From Prevotellamassilia sp. (GTDB lineage Bacteria; Bacteroidota; Bacteroidia; Bacteroidales; Bacteroidaceae), in the NCBI GenBank assembly GCA_018383375.1, contig JAHAWW010000012.1, positions 1-28,866 on the forward strand: a stretch of 28,866 nt of DNA. Reading direction: 5' to 3'. The notes below the pieces were generated by a model. That model saw only the letters and a program-made list of their open reading frames with translations, was not told the DNA's origin and did not search any database. The translations under genes were made by a program, and so were the position numbers. Every line of letters begins with the position of its first letter. The first letter of the stretch is position 1. Positions 7,279 to 15,190 of this stretch are shown here, piece after piece.

Positions 7279-7821
7279 TTAGAAATTCTCGGCGAGGATT
7301 TGGAAGTAGCTTTGCGGATGGTCGCAGACGGGGCAGATTTCGGGAGCGTTCTTGCCCACTACGACGTGGCCGCAGTTGGCACACTGCCAAATGCAATCGC
7401 CGTCGCGACTGAAGACTACCTTGTCTTCGATGTTTTTGAGCAACTTGCGGTAGCGCTCTTCGTGGTGCTTCTCAATGGCAGCCACCATATCAAACTTGGC
7501 AGCGATGGCGGTGAAACCTTCTTCGCGAGCTACGCGGGCAAACTCGGCGTACATGTCGGTCCACTCATAGTTTTCGCCGGCAGCAGCATCGGCCAGGTTG
7601 TCGGTGGTGGCAGGAATTTTGCCATCGTGCAAAATCTTGAACCAAATCTTGGCGTGCTCTTTCTCGTTGCGGGCGGTCTCTTCAAAAAGAGAAGCAATCT
7701 GAACGTAACCATCTTTCTTAGCCTTAGAGGCATAATAAAGATATTTGGTGTGAGCTTGCGATTCACCGGCAAAGGCGGTTTGGAGGTTTTGTTCGGTTTT
7801 AGTTCCTTTCAAGTCTTTCAT
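7279..7821 (-). CDS. rbr: Rubrerythrin
   Basis: Rubrerythrin is a cytoplasmic non-haem diiron peroxidase that protects anaerobes from peroxide, taking electrons through its rubredoxin domain. The 180-residue protein has the ferritin-like diiron domain first, with AGESQAHTKY (E20), ETARNEKEH (E53, H56) and IEKHHEERY (E117, H120) as metal-ligand segments. The rubredoxin-like domain follows with CANC (147, 150) and CPVC (163, 166). I chose the ATG at 7819-7821 (MKDLKGTKTEQNL); the frame is open upstream but the extension runs through the terminator region at 7849-7888 and is not family-like. That hairpin lies so close upstream that expression may depend on read-through or on an overlapping promoter. 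It has its own terminator downstream. Confidence 0.96.
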   Translation of the reverse strand: MKDLKGTKTEQNLQTAFAGESQAHTKYLYYASKAKKDGYVQIASLFEETARNEKEHAKIWFKILHDGKIPATTDNLADAAAGENYEWTDMYAEFARVAREEGFTAIAAKFDMVAAIEKHHEERYRKLLKNIEDKVVFSRDGDCIWQCANCGHVVVGKNAPEICPVCDHPQSYFQILAENF

Positions 7822-7848
7822 AATGCTGTTTGTGTATGGATTAGAGTT

Positions 7849-7888
7849 AAAAAACTCCGCACCGTCAAGATTGTGACGGGATGCGGAG
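7849..7888 (-). terminator. Intrinsic terminator or attenuator between the ROK kinase and rubrerythrin
   Basis: On the minus strand CTCCGCA (read from 7888 as CTCCGCATCCCGTCA) folds back on TGACGGTGCGGAG, giving a seven-pair outer stem (7882-7888 with 7855-7861) and a six-pair inner stem CCGTCA/TGACGG. A run of A on the plus strand (7849-7854) gives six T after the stem. It lies 37 bases after the ROK stop and only 27 bases before the rubrerythrin ATG. Confidence 0.8.
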
Positions 7889-7924
7889 GGGTTTATTTGT
7901 AGAAAAAATCGTGGTGTGTCAAAC

Positions 7925-8893
7925 TTATTCCCAGCCGAGCGCACTGGCACCGAGCACAGCGGCTTCGCTGCCGTTTAGTGCAGAAACGAGAAGCTTGGTC
8001 TGGCCTTTGAAGTTGCGCAATACATTGGCTTCGAAGGCTTCGCGGAGAGGTTTCATAAGATACTCACCGGCTTTGGTGAGGCCGCCGAAGAAGACGAAGG
8101 CTTCGGGGGTGCTGAAGGTGGTGAAGTCGGCGCAGGCTGTGCCGAGGATTTTGCCGGTGCGGTCGAATACCTCAAGGGCAAGTCGGTCGCCTTTTTCGGC
8201 TGCAAGAAATGCGTCGTAGGAGGTGATTTCTTCAGCCTTGAGTTCGCGAAGGAGTGAAGGTTCGGTGGAGTTTTCAAGGATTTCTCTCACGGTGCGAGCC
8301 ACGCCGGTGGCCGAGCAATAGGTTTCCAAGCAACCGCTGCGTCCACAACCGCATTTGCGGCCTGCCGGAGTGTGGTCGATAACGAAGTGGCCCAATTCAC
8401 CGGCAAAGCCGTCTGAACCATAAACCACCTTGCCGTCGATGACAATGCCCGAACCGACACCGGTGCCGAGGGTAATCATAATAAAGTTTTTCATACCGCG
8501 AGCCACACCATAGGTCATTTCACCCATTGCGGCAGCGTTGGCATCGTTGGTGACACGGACGGGAACGCCGAGGGCTTCTTCAAAGAGTTCGGCTACGGGG
8601 ACTACGCCCTGCCAAACGAGGTTGGCTGCGTTTTCGATGCTTCCGGTATAGAAATTGGCATTGGGGGCACCTACACCCATACCGCGAATTTGTGAAATGC
8701 CGCCCACGAGGTCGAGAGCCGGTTGGAGGGCCTCTACTGACGCTTTGACATAGTCTTTAAAATCGGGATAGGCGGTGGTCTTTATTGCTGTTTGGGCTTT
8801 GATGGTGCCGCGCTGGTCGACAATGCCGAACACAGAGTTCGTGCCACCCATGTCAAGACCGATGACATAGGGTTTCTCTATCGTTGTTTCCAT
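7925..8893 (-). CDS. ROK family sugar kinase (glucokinase-like)
   Basis: This 322-residue cytoplasmic protein is predicted to phosphorylate a hexose, probably glucose, with ATP. Motifs: the first phosphate loop LDMGGTN (13-19), catalytic Asp117 in VTNDANAAA, the second phosphate loop LGTGVGSG (142-149), and the ROK zinc signature with His169 (ELGHFVID) and CGCGRSGCLE (Cys181, 183, 188). The length and the absence of an N-terminal helix-turn-helix argue for a kinase and not a ROK repressor. It starts 54 bases after the polysaccharide-export lipoprotein and is followed by a terminator-like hairpin, so the two may form one transcript. Glucose specificity is inferred from overall resemblance; other hexoses or aminosugars are possible. 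Confidence 0.9.
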   Translation of the reverse strand: METTIEKPYVIGLDMGGTNSVFGIVDQRGTIKAQTAIKTTAYPDFKDYVKASVEALQPALDLVGGISQIRGMGVGAPNANFYTGSIENAANLVWQGVVPVAELFEEALGVPVRVTNDANAAAMGEMTYGVARGMKNFIMITLGTGVGSGIVIDGKVVYGSDGFAGELGHFVIDHTPAGRKCGCGRSGCLETYCSATGVARTVREILENSTEPSLLRELKAEEITSYDAFLAAEKGDRLALEVFDRTGKILGTACADFTTFSTPEAFVFFGGLTKAGEYLMKPLREAFEANVLRNFKGQTKLLVSALNGSEAAVLGASALGWE

Positions 8894-8947
8894 GGTTAAG
8901 GGTATGTGATAAGTGGGTTAGTGTTTTGTTCGGAGATGAAGGCTTCA

Positions 8948-9733
8948 TCAACGGAAAATGAGGATGCCCAAACTGATGAGTACGGAGCTGACGGAGAGCC
9001 ATGTGGAGATGGAGCGCACGCTGTTGTCGTTGTTGGTCGATTGGCCCATGCGCATTTTGTTGGGCGAAACGTAGATGATATCGTTTTGCTTGAGGTTGTA
9101 GACGGGAGAGTTGAAGATGTCTTTGGAGCGTAGGTCGACGAAGTAGCTGTTGATTTGGCCGTTTTCTTCACGGATGACCTTGATTTGGTCGCGGCGGCCC
9201 TGTATGGTGAGGTCGCCGGCGAGACCTAAGGCTTCAAAGAGGGTGATGTTGTCTTTTGAGATGGCCACGCGACCAGGTCGTGCCACTTCACCGAGCACGG
9301 TGATGTATTGGTCGTAGGCATTGATGGTCACTACGGCGTCGCGCAGGTGGCTCTCTCTGAGCAGGTCTTGTATCTTTTGGGCAGCTTGTGAGCGTGAAAT
9401 ACCGCTCACTTTGACGCGGCCGAGGGTGGGCACGTCAACGCAACCGCTCTCGTCGATGGTGTAGAGGGCCACTTGGTTGCTGGAGCTGGCATTGACGGAG
9501 CCGGCCTGTATGGTGACGATGGGGAGGTTGAACTGCTGGGCGAGTTTGGGCGTGGCGCTGCTGGTGACGATGATGGAGAGTTTGTCGCCGGGCAGTAACT
9601 CAAGCGCTTTCTCAGCTTGCACTTTAAAGTTGTCGCCGGTCTGCAAATCTTGCAGATAGAGTATTTTTTCGCTGGTTTTGCACGAGGTGAAGGCCAAGAT
9701 GACGGCCAAAAGTGGTAAGAGAAGTTTTTTCAT
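8948..9733 (-). CDS. Wza-like polysaccharide export lipoprotein
   Basis: This 261-residue protein belongs to the outer-membrane polysaccharide export family. It has a lipoprotein signal with lipobox AFTSC (Cys18). The polysaccharide-export domain is at about residues 40-120 (LLPGDKLSIIV, YTIDESGCVDVPTLGRVKVSG), and an SLBB-type domain follows (ITVLGEVARPGRV). A hydrophobic segment sits at the extreme C-terminus (WLSVSSVLISLGILIF, ~245-260), as in Bacteroidota members that cross the outer membrane with a C-terminal helix. No Wzc-like tyrosine kinase, Wzx or Wzy gene is adjacent, so the partner must be elsewhere. A good promoter lies upstream at 9817-9845 and AGGAG lies about nine bases before the ATG. 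Confidence 0.93.
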   Translation of the reverse strand: MKKLLLPLLAVILAFTSCKTSEKILYLQDLQTGDNFKVQAEKALELLPGDKLSIIVTSSATPKLAQQFNLPIVTIQAGSVNASSSNQVALYTIDESGCVDVPTLGRVKVSGISRSQAAQKIQDLLRESHLRDAVVTINAYDQYITVLGEVARPGRVAISKDNITLFEALGLAGDLTIQGRRDQIKVIREENGQINSYFVDLRSKDIFNSPVYNLKQNDIIYVSPNKMRMGQSTNNDNSVRSISTWLSVSSVLISLGILIFR

Positions 9734-9816
9734 TGGGATATGCTCCTTTGTGGTTGTGTCTTAGGATATTGTTGTTTGGATTAAAGTGGTGCGATAGCAC
9801 TTTAGTCTATTCCTTG

Positions 9817-9845
9817 CAAATTTAGCATTATTTTTAATCTCACAA
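9817..9845 (-). promoter_or_regulatory. Promoter of the export lipoprotein/ROK unit, Bacteroidota type
   Basis: On the minus strand TTG (9845 to 9843) and TAAATTTG (9824 to 9817) are 18 bases apart, a near-ideal Bacteroidota promoter. The predicted start near 9810 leaves a leader of about 77 bases, which contains a small hairpin (TAAAGTG 9782-9788 with CACTTTA 9798-9804) and an AGGAG ribosome-binding site close to the ATG at 9733. Confidence 0.65.
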
Positions 9846-9910
9846 GTAATCCTTGTGCTTAAATTAATTTTCTTCGTTTTTTAGTCACTTCCTTGCCTGT
9901 GTGAGAGCAT

Positions 9911-9951
9911 AAAAAAGCAAGCCCAAACGCGCTTGTTGGCGGTTTGGGCTT
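9911..9951 (-). terminator. Intrinsic terminator of the alpha-glucan cluster
   Basis: On the minus strand AAGCCCAAAC (9951 to 9942) pairs with GTTTGGGCTT (9928 to 9919), followed by GC and six T (9916 to 9911). It lies 40 bases after the stop of the GH57-like gene, the last gene of the cluster. Confidence 0.88.
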
Positions 9952-9991
9952 GGTGTGTTTGACCTATTTATATTATAGGAGTGTGTCGTGT

Positions 9992-11419
9992 TTATTTCTT
10001 TGCCTCGGCAGCTTGGGGCTGTGCTTTCTTGGCAGCCGGCTTTTTGGCAGCCGGTTCAGCTTTCTTGGCTTCTGCGGCTTTCTTGGGGGCTGCTTTTTTA
10101 GCGGCTTTGGCCTCACCTCCCTTGTCGAGTTTGCTGAGCATATTTTTGAGCTTGGCAATCTCTTTGTCTTTCATCTCAAGTTCTTCGTCTTGGTTCTTGA
10201 TGGTTGTGAGCAGAGAGTTGAGTTCTTCGTTGTCGATTTCGGCCGGATAGAGGTTGTTGACGCGTGTGATGAAGTCGCCGAGGATGTTCATATAGTTGGT
10301 GAAAGCATCATAGGGCGAGTCGTATATGCCTCGATAGCCGCCGTAGGAGTTGGGCTTGGTGCTCATGAAGCGCAGGTTGTTGGAGGCTTGGAGATAGTCC
10401 CAGTCTTGTTTGAGGCGACGGTCTTGGCAGATGCGTACACGGTCAGCAATGCTGTAGAGTTTGTCGAAGGCTTCACGCTGCATCACGTTGCCGAGCCAAG
10501 GCGACATGTCGCGCTCTTCGTCTACCCAAGAGGTGGGGTATTCGACGTTGAGGTCGCCCGACGACTTGATTTTGGCACAAATCTCAGAGGGTGTGGAGAA
10601 GACGATGCCGCGCTGGCGAAGCTGTTCGGGGAGGGCCTTCATAAACTCGAGGATGTTGGAAGAGAGCGGCTGGAAGATACCTAAGGCGCAGAGTTCCATA
10701 AAGAGGTTGATGACTTGGTCTTCTTCCGGCAGACGGGCAATCCAATCGGCGTAGGTGTCGGCAAAGAGCGGATATTGCGGCCATGAAGAGTCGTTGAAGC
10801 GGAAGCTGATGTCTTCAGAGAGACTGTAGTCGCGGAGAAGGAGTTTGAGCTTCGGGGCGCGGTTGCAGTTGTAGACGAAGTGGGGGCTCTTCCATCCGAG
10901 CACGTGTTTGGCGCCTTCGGCCAGCATTCCCTTGAAGCCCATTCCGGCTACGAGTTCACCGATTTCGTCAGAATAGATGAGGCATGAGTTGCGGAAGATT
11001 TTGGGGTCTTGGCCAAAGAGTGATTTGACTTTGCGGCAGAGTCTTTGCACTTCTTCTTTGAACGAATCGGGATTTACCAGTGATGAGAAACCGTGAGAGT
11101 AGGGCTCGGCAAGGAATTCCACACAACCAGTATCGTTCAATTTCTGCAAGAGTTCGATGACTTGCGGTGCGTGGTTTTCGAGTTGTTCGATGGCACAGCC
11201 GGAGAGAGAGATGGCGCATTTGAAATAGCTACCGTATCTCTCGGCCATTTCGATGAGTGCCTCAAGAGCGGGCACGTATGAGCGGTCGGCCGTCTCGGTG
11301 ATGGAGCGGGCGTTCTCATAGTCGTCGTAATAATAGTGGTCGGTGCCGATATCGAAGAAGCGATAGCGTTTGAGGTGGATATTTTGGTGAATTTCAAAAT
11401 ATAGGCAGATGGTCTTCAT
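9992..11419 (-). CDS. GH57 alpha-amylase-like protein with coiled coil and Lys/Ala-rich tail
   Basis: The 475-residue protein is a GH57-like member of a three-gene alpha-glucan cluster. Visible GH57-type landmarks are FEIHQN (8-13, the HQP region), CVEFLAEPYSHGF (99-111) and FRNSCLIYSDEIGE (142-155), where the family's nucleophile Glu position appears to be Cys146. The segment MELCALGIFQPLSSN (241-255) lies where I would expect a DYETFGEHQ-like motif and lacks its acidic and His residues. Catalytically altered alpha-amylase-like GH57 proteins are known in Bacteroidota, so this may be a pseudoenzyme or one with changed chemistry. A coiled coil follows (~397-430, IKNQDEELEMKDKEIAKLK). The last 39 residues contain 13 Lys and 17 Ala in AKKA-type repeats, like histone H1 tails. 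No signal peptide. It starts 37 bases after the GT4 stop and is followed by a terminator. Confidence 0.85.
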   Translation of the reverse strand: MKTICLYFEIHQNIHLKRYRFFDIGTDHYYYDDYENARSITETADRSYVPALEALIEMAERYGSYFKCAISLSGCAIEQLENHAPQVIELLQKLNDTGCVEFLAEPYSHGFSSLVNPDSFKEEVQRLCRKVKSLFGQDPKIFRNSCLIYSDEIGELVAGMGFKGMLAEGAKHVLGWKSPHFVYNCNRAPKLKLLLRDYSLSEDISFRFNDSSWPQYPLFADTYADWIARLPEEDQVINLFMELCALGIFQPLSSNILEFMKALPEQLRQRGIVFSTPSEICAKIKSSGDLNVEYPTSWVDEERDMSPWLGNVMQREAFDKLYSIADRVRICQDRRLKQDWDYLQASNNLRFMSTKPNSYGGYRGIYDSPYDAFTNYMNILGDFITRVNNLYPAEIDNEELNSLLTTIKNQDEELEMKDKEIAKLKNMLSKLDKGGEAKAAKKAAPKKAAEAKKAEPAAKKPAAKKAQPQAAEAKK

Positions 11420-11456
11420 GGCTCTATAGGTTTTGATGTTTTGAATAAGGCTTGTG

Positions 11457-12740
11457 TCAATGTTTGTATCTGTCGAGCACTTGGTTGTAGGCGTCGTAGA
11501 TGCGTTTGCCCACTTTTTCCCATGTGATTTCGTCTACTTCTTTTTGTCCTTCGACTTTGAGGTATTCGTAGAGGCCCTCGTTGGTGCAGAGTGAGTACAT
11601 CGCGTCGGCCATGGCGTTGATGTCCCAATAGTCGGTCTTGATGCACTTGTCGAGGATTTCGGCGCAACCGCTCTGGTGACTTATGATGGAAGGTACGCCA
11701 CACTGCATGGCTTCGAGGGGTGAGATGCCGAAGGGTTCGCTCACTGAGGGCATGACGTAGACGTCGCTGTCGCGGAACACTTCATAGACTTGTTTGCCTT
11801 TCATAAATCCCGGGAAGAAGAAGCGGTCGGCAATGCCGCGGTGGGCTGCCATATCAATCATTGCTTCAAGCATATCGCCTGAGCCGGCCATACAGAAGCG
11901 GATGTTGCGTGTGCGTTGTAGCACGAGTGCAGCGGCTTCGACGAAATATTCCGGACCCTTTTGCATTGTGATGCGGCCGAGGAAGGTGACCACGCGCTCT
12001 TTACGCTCGGTGTGAGGTTTGCGGTGTTTCACGATTTCCTTGATTTCGTCGCTCAACGGATAGACGGCGTTGTGCATTGCGATACACTTGGCCGGGTCTT
12101 GATGATAGTGGTTGATGACGGTGCGGCGGGTGAGTTCAGACACACACATAATGAGGTCGGCGTGGTCCATACCGTCTTTTTCGATGCTGTAGACGGTGGG
12201 GTTCACTTTGCCGCGAGAGCGGTCGAAATCGGTGGCATGCACGTGGATGACAAGCGGTTTTCCGCTGACGTTTTTGGCATGGATGCCGGCCGGATAGGTG
12301 AGCCAGTCGTGTGCGTGGATGATGTCGTACTCTTGCTGGCGGGCGATGACGCCGGCCACTATGGAGTAGTTGTTGATTTCGTCGAAAAGGTTTTGGGGAT
12401 ATTTGCCCGAGAATTCAATACAGCCGAGGTCGTCGGTGAGCCGGTAGTTGAAGTCGGCGTAGATATTGTCTCTAAGGGCATAATATAGTTCGGGCGTCAT
12501 TTTATCGCCGAGTCTTTGTTTGACGTAGTCATAGTCCACGTCGCGCCAGACGATGGGGGTCTGGCTAAGACCGATGATGTTCATGAAGCTCTTGTCTTCG
12601 TCACCCCATGGTTTTGGAATGCAGAATGTAATCTGCATATCCGGCTGTTTGGCCAGGCCGGCTGTGATGCCGTAGCTGGCTGTTCCGAGTCCGCCAAGGA
12701 TGTGCGGAGGAAATTCCCATCCGAACATTAAGACTTTCAT
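11457..12740 (-). CDS. GT4 glycosyltransferase, glycogen synthase-like
   Basis: This 427-residue GT-B glycosyltransferase probably extends alpha-glucan (glycogen) from a nucleotide sugar. The N-terminal domain has the synthase-like opening FGWEFPPHILGGLGTASYG (6-24), where the Gly-Gly-Leu-Gly loop contacts the donor, and HAHDW (142-146). The C-terminal domain has FLGRITMQKGPEYFVEA (253-269) and the EX7E motif in SEPFGISPLEAMQCGVPSI (E335 and E343). Placement between the debranching enzyme and the GH57-like gene matches the conserved Bacteroidales glycogen cluster. Donor specificity (UDP- or ADP-glucose) cannot be read by eye. It lies 132 bases after the debranching gene, a larger gap than elsewhere in the cluster. 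Confidence 0.9.
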   Translation of the reverse strand: MKVLMFGWEFPPHILGGLGTASYGITAGLAKQPDMQITFCIPKPWGDEDKSFMNIIGLSQTPIVWRDVDYDYVKQRLGDKMTPELYYALRDNIYADFNYRLTDDLGCIEFSGKYPQNLFDEINNYSIVAGVIARQQEYDIIHAHDWLTYPAGIHAKNVSGKPLVIHVHATDFDRSRGKVNPTVYSIEKDGMDHADLIMCVSELTRRTVINHYHQDPAKCIAMHNAVYPLSDEIKEIVKHRKPHTERKERVVTFLGRITMQKGPEYFVEAAALVLQRTRNIRFCMAGSGDMLEAMIDMAAHRGIADRFFFPGFMKGKQVYEVFRDSDVYVMPSVSEPFGISPLEAMQCGVPSIISHQSGCAEILDKCIKTDYWDINAMADAMYSLCTNEGLYEYLKVEGQKEVDEITWEKVGKRIYDAYNQVLDRYKH

Positions 12741-12872
12741 AGGTATCAGGATTTATGTTTTTAAGCAGGTTTGGTGCAAATGTTGGCCGCGTCGGCAAGG
12801 GCTTGTTGAGGTTGGGTTAAAACCGGTGCCGTGGTTGCCGTGGCTTTGTTTGAGTGGTCTTGTCGGGCTGTT

Positions 12873-14831
12873 TCAGTCTTCTTCGACATTATATTTCTCA
12901 AGCAGTCTGATGGCGCGCAAGATACCGCTGACGTTCATGGCAAATGATATGGCGCCACGTCCGCTGAAGCGGGGGTTGCCGTCGAAGAGTTCGGGGATGG
13001 TTCCCACGCAGTGGTAATAGAGTTCTTCTTCGAAGCCGATGAGTTTGCGTTCGATGAAGTTCACGCCGCTCATCTTGTAGACTCTCAGGTAGGCTTCGAG
13101 ATAGAAGCCCATAAGCCATGGCCATGCGGTGCCTTGGTGATAGGCTTGGTCGCGTTGGGCCTGCTGCCCGACATACATCGGGGTGTAGCCGCCGCTTTTG
13201 GGTGAGAGTGAGCGGATGCCTTTTGGGGTGACGAGCTCTTTGGTGCAGATGTCGAGCACACCTTTGCGTTCTCTGACATTGAGGGGTGAATAGTCGAGAG
13301 CTATGGCGAAGAGTTGGTTGGGGCGTACGCTCCAGTCCATCATCTGGCCGTCTACGTAGTCGAGCAGGTAGCCATATTCGTTGAGGAATACCTCTTTGAA
13401 CGACACGGCGAGTTTTTCGGCTTCTTCGGCATAGCGTGCTGCTTTTGCCTGTGCTTCTTCGTTGCCGCGCTCTTTGAGGCATTGCTCATAGAATTTTAGG
13501 GCGTTGAACCAAAGGGCGTTGAACTCGACGATGTAGCCTGAGCGGGGCACGATGGGTCGGCCGCCGGCTTTGGAGTTCATCCATGTGACGGGTGTTTCGC
13601 GGCCGTTTGAATAGAGCAGGCCGTTTTCGTGGAGGAAGAGGTTGGGGTGGTGTCCGCTATAGACGTAGCCCATAATTTCGTCGAGGAGTTTGCCGTATTT
13701 CTTTTCAAACTCTTCGGCGGAGGCGTGTTTGTGGTATTGTTGCAGACACCAGGCTGCCCAGAGCAGGGTGTCGGGTTGCTCTATTTCATATATAGGTACG
13801 GTGACGGGCTCTTTGTTCATGAACTGCCGGAGTGCTACGGTTGCGGCGTCCATATATTTTTCAAATTGTTCTTTCTCGCCGATGGAGAGTGTGAGGCCCG
13901 GCATGGCGAGGAATGTGTCGCGTGCACGGCATTTGAACCATGGGTAGCCGGCCAAGATGTAGTGTTCGCCGTCTTTGCGGAAGTTGAATTGGTGTGCGGC
14001 GTTGACGAGGCAGTGATAGAAGCTGTCTCTCTTGTCGAGGATGGCTATTTCTTTCTCCATGTTTCGCTCGAGGAAGTTGGGTGCCAGTTCGTCAACGGAG
14101 GCGGCGAATACCACAGACTGTCCTTTCTTGATAGGCATTTCGAAGTAGCCCGGCACGAGGAGGTCTTCGGTGGCGTCGTAGCCGCGTTCGCGCTCTTTGG
14201 GATAGTCGAGTCCGCGGTACCAGTCGGGGTGGTAGACAAACTCCGACTTCACGTTGGTTTGCATAAAGAGGTTGGGATAGCCGTCGTAAAGTCGCATACG
14301 TATGCCATTCTTTACGGGTTCGTAGCCGGTGTCGGCCACACCGTTTTCGTGGGTCCATTGGCGCACGCTGCGGAATGCCAAGAACGGCTTTAGGCGCAGG
14401 GTGGTGGCGGAGTGGGCCTGAAGCAGGGTGTAGCGGATATAGAATTGATAGGCTTCGGTGCAGAAGGCGATTTCTTTTTTGAGCAATACGCCACCGATGC
14501 GGTATATCCACGTGGGCACTTTCTCCCATTCGAAGCTGACGATGTACTTGTGGCCTTTGGGGCTGTAGTTTTCGCCTTGGTATTTGTGGAGTCCGAGGTT
14601 GAATTCTGCGCCGTGCTGGATGACGGTCTCGTCGAGTGATGAGAGCAGCACGTGGTTTTCGTCGTCGAGCTCAGGGACGGGAATAACCATCAGCCCGTGG
14701 TATTTTCTGATGTTGCAGCCCACGAGGGTGGTGTTGCAGTAAGCACCCGAACGGTTGGTTATCAGCAATTCCTTGAAGAGGGAATCCTGTAGGTTGGTCA
14801 TCTGAGCCTTGTCAAATCTTAAGTAGCACAT
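12873..14831 (-). CDS. Glycogen debranching enzyme (amylo-alpha-1,6-glucosidase type)
   Basis: The 652-residue protein is a bacterial/archaeal-type debranching enzyme that removes alpha-1,6 branches from glycogen. The N-terminal domain (about 1-280, GDE_N type) contains TNRSGAYCNTTLVGCNIRKYHGL and a long beta-rich region. The C-terminal (alpha/alpha)6 domain (about 290-645) contains AGYPWFKCRARDTFLAMPGLTL, WAAWCLQQY, NSKAGGRPIVPRSGYIVEFNALW, LLDYVDGQMMDWSVRPNQLFA and GTAWPWLMGFYLEAY, all family hallmarks with the acidic catalytic residues. There is no signal peptide, so it is cytoplasmic. Start: ATG at 14831 (MCYLRFDKAQM), the family-like opening; a second ATG ten codons later is possible. 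A -7 box lies only a few bases upstream, so the message could be nearly leaderless. It is the first gene of the cluster. Confidence 0.92.
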   Translation of the reverse strand: MCYLRFDKAQMTNLQDSLFKELLITNRSGAYCNTTLVGCNIRKYHGLMVIPVPELDDENHVLLSSLDETVIQHGAEFNLGLHKYQGENYSPKGHKYIVSFEWEKVPTWIYRIGGVLLKKEIAFCTEAYQFYIRYTLLQAHSATTLRLKPFLAFRSVRQWTHENGVADTGYEPVKNGIRMRLYDGYPNLFMQTNVKSEFVYHPDWYRGLDYPKERERGYDATEDLLVPGYFEMPIKKGQSVVFAASVDELAPNFLERNMEKEIAILDKRDSFYHCLVNAAHQFNFRKDGEHYILAGYPWFKCRARDTFLAMPGLTLSIGEKEQFEKYMDAATVALRQFMNKEPVTVPIYEIEQPDTLLWAAWCLQQYHKHASAEEFEKKYGKLLDEIMGYVYSGHHPNLFLHENGLLYSNGRETPVTWMNSKAGGRPIVPRSGYIVEFNALWFNALKFYEQCLKERGNEEAQAKAARYAEEAEKLAVSFKEVFLNEYGYLLDYVDGQMMDWSVRPNQLFAIALDYSPLNVRERKGVLDICTKELVTPKGIRSLSPKSGGYTPMYVGQQAQRDQAYHQGTAWPWLMGFYLEAYLRVYKMSGVNFIERKLIGFEEELYYHCVGTIPELFDGNPRFSGRGAISFAMNVSGILRAIRLLEKYNVEED

Positions 14832-14835
14832 AGGT

Positions 14836-14843
14836 CAAAGATA
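14836..14843 (-). promoter_or_regulatory. Bacteroidota -7 box immediately upstream of the debranching gene
   Basis: TATCTTTG on the minus strand matches TAnnTTTG and ends four bases before the ATG at 14831. The nearest TTG upstream is about 27 bases away, beyond the usual 18-21 spacing. If active, transcription would start at or inside the start codon region, favouring leaderless translation or use of the second ATG. Confidence 0.3.
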
Positions 14844-15190
14844 TAAGGTTAATTTGCAGATTTGATGCGTCAAATAGCTTGTTTTCAGGCTGTTTGCGGT
14901 AGGTTTGGCGACGTCTTGGGATGGCGTGTACGCGGGCGACTGTGTTGAGTGAGGCGGTTGCGATGAATGGATTGCTTGTGGCCTTTTCCTAAAAGCCCTT
15001 TTGATGCAGCGCACTTAAAAAAATTAACGTCTTGGTATAGCCTTTGCTATTTGGGCATTTCAAAATTAGAGATTTAAAGTAATGCGACCAAAATATTTTT
15101 TAAGTTTTTTCATTCAGGTCATATTTTTTGCTTGTTGCCCTTTGTCAGTCGGGGTTCAAGGCCGTTTTTTATGCCTTCACCTACCCGATG
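14844..15190. other. Intergenic sequence with no supported feature
   Basis: This is the first part of the 926-base gene-free stretch between the debranching enzyme and the Crp/Fnr regulator. It is A/T-rich around 15008-15130. I see no open frame with family character, no tRNA and no strong hairpin. Confidence 0.5.

Noticed and set aside
10584..10784. Frameshift explanation for the unusual 241-255 segment of the GH57-like protein
   Set aside because: The expected motif aligns without gaps, flanking residues are conserved in frame, and the alternative frames do not restore an acidic active-site motif.
12741..12872. Possible frameshifted C-terminal extension of the debranching enzyme into the 132-base gap, open in another frame to a stop at 12761-12763
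   Set aside because: The in-frame protein already has full family length (652 residues), and there is no slippery sequence or family resemblance in the extension.
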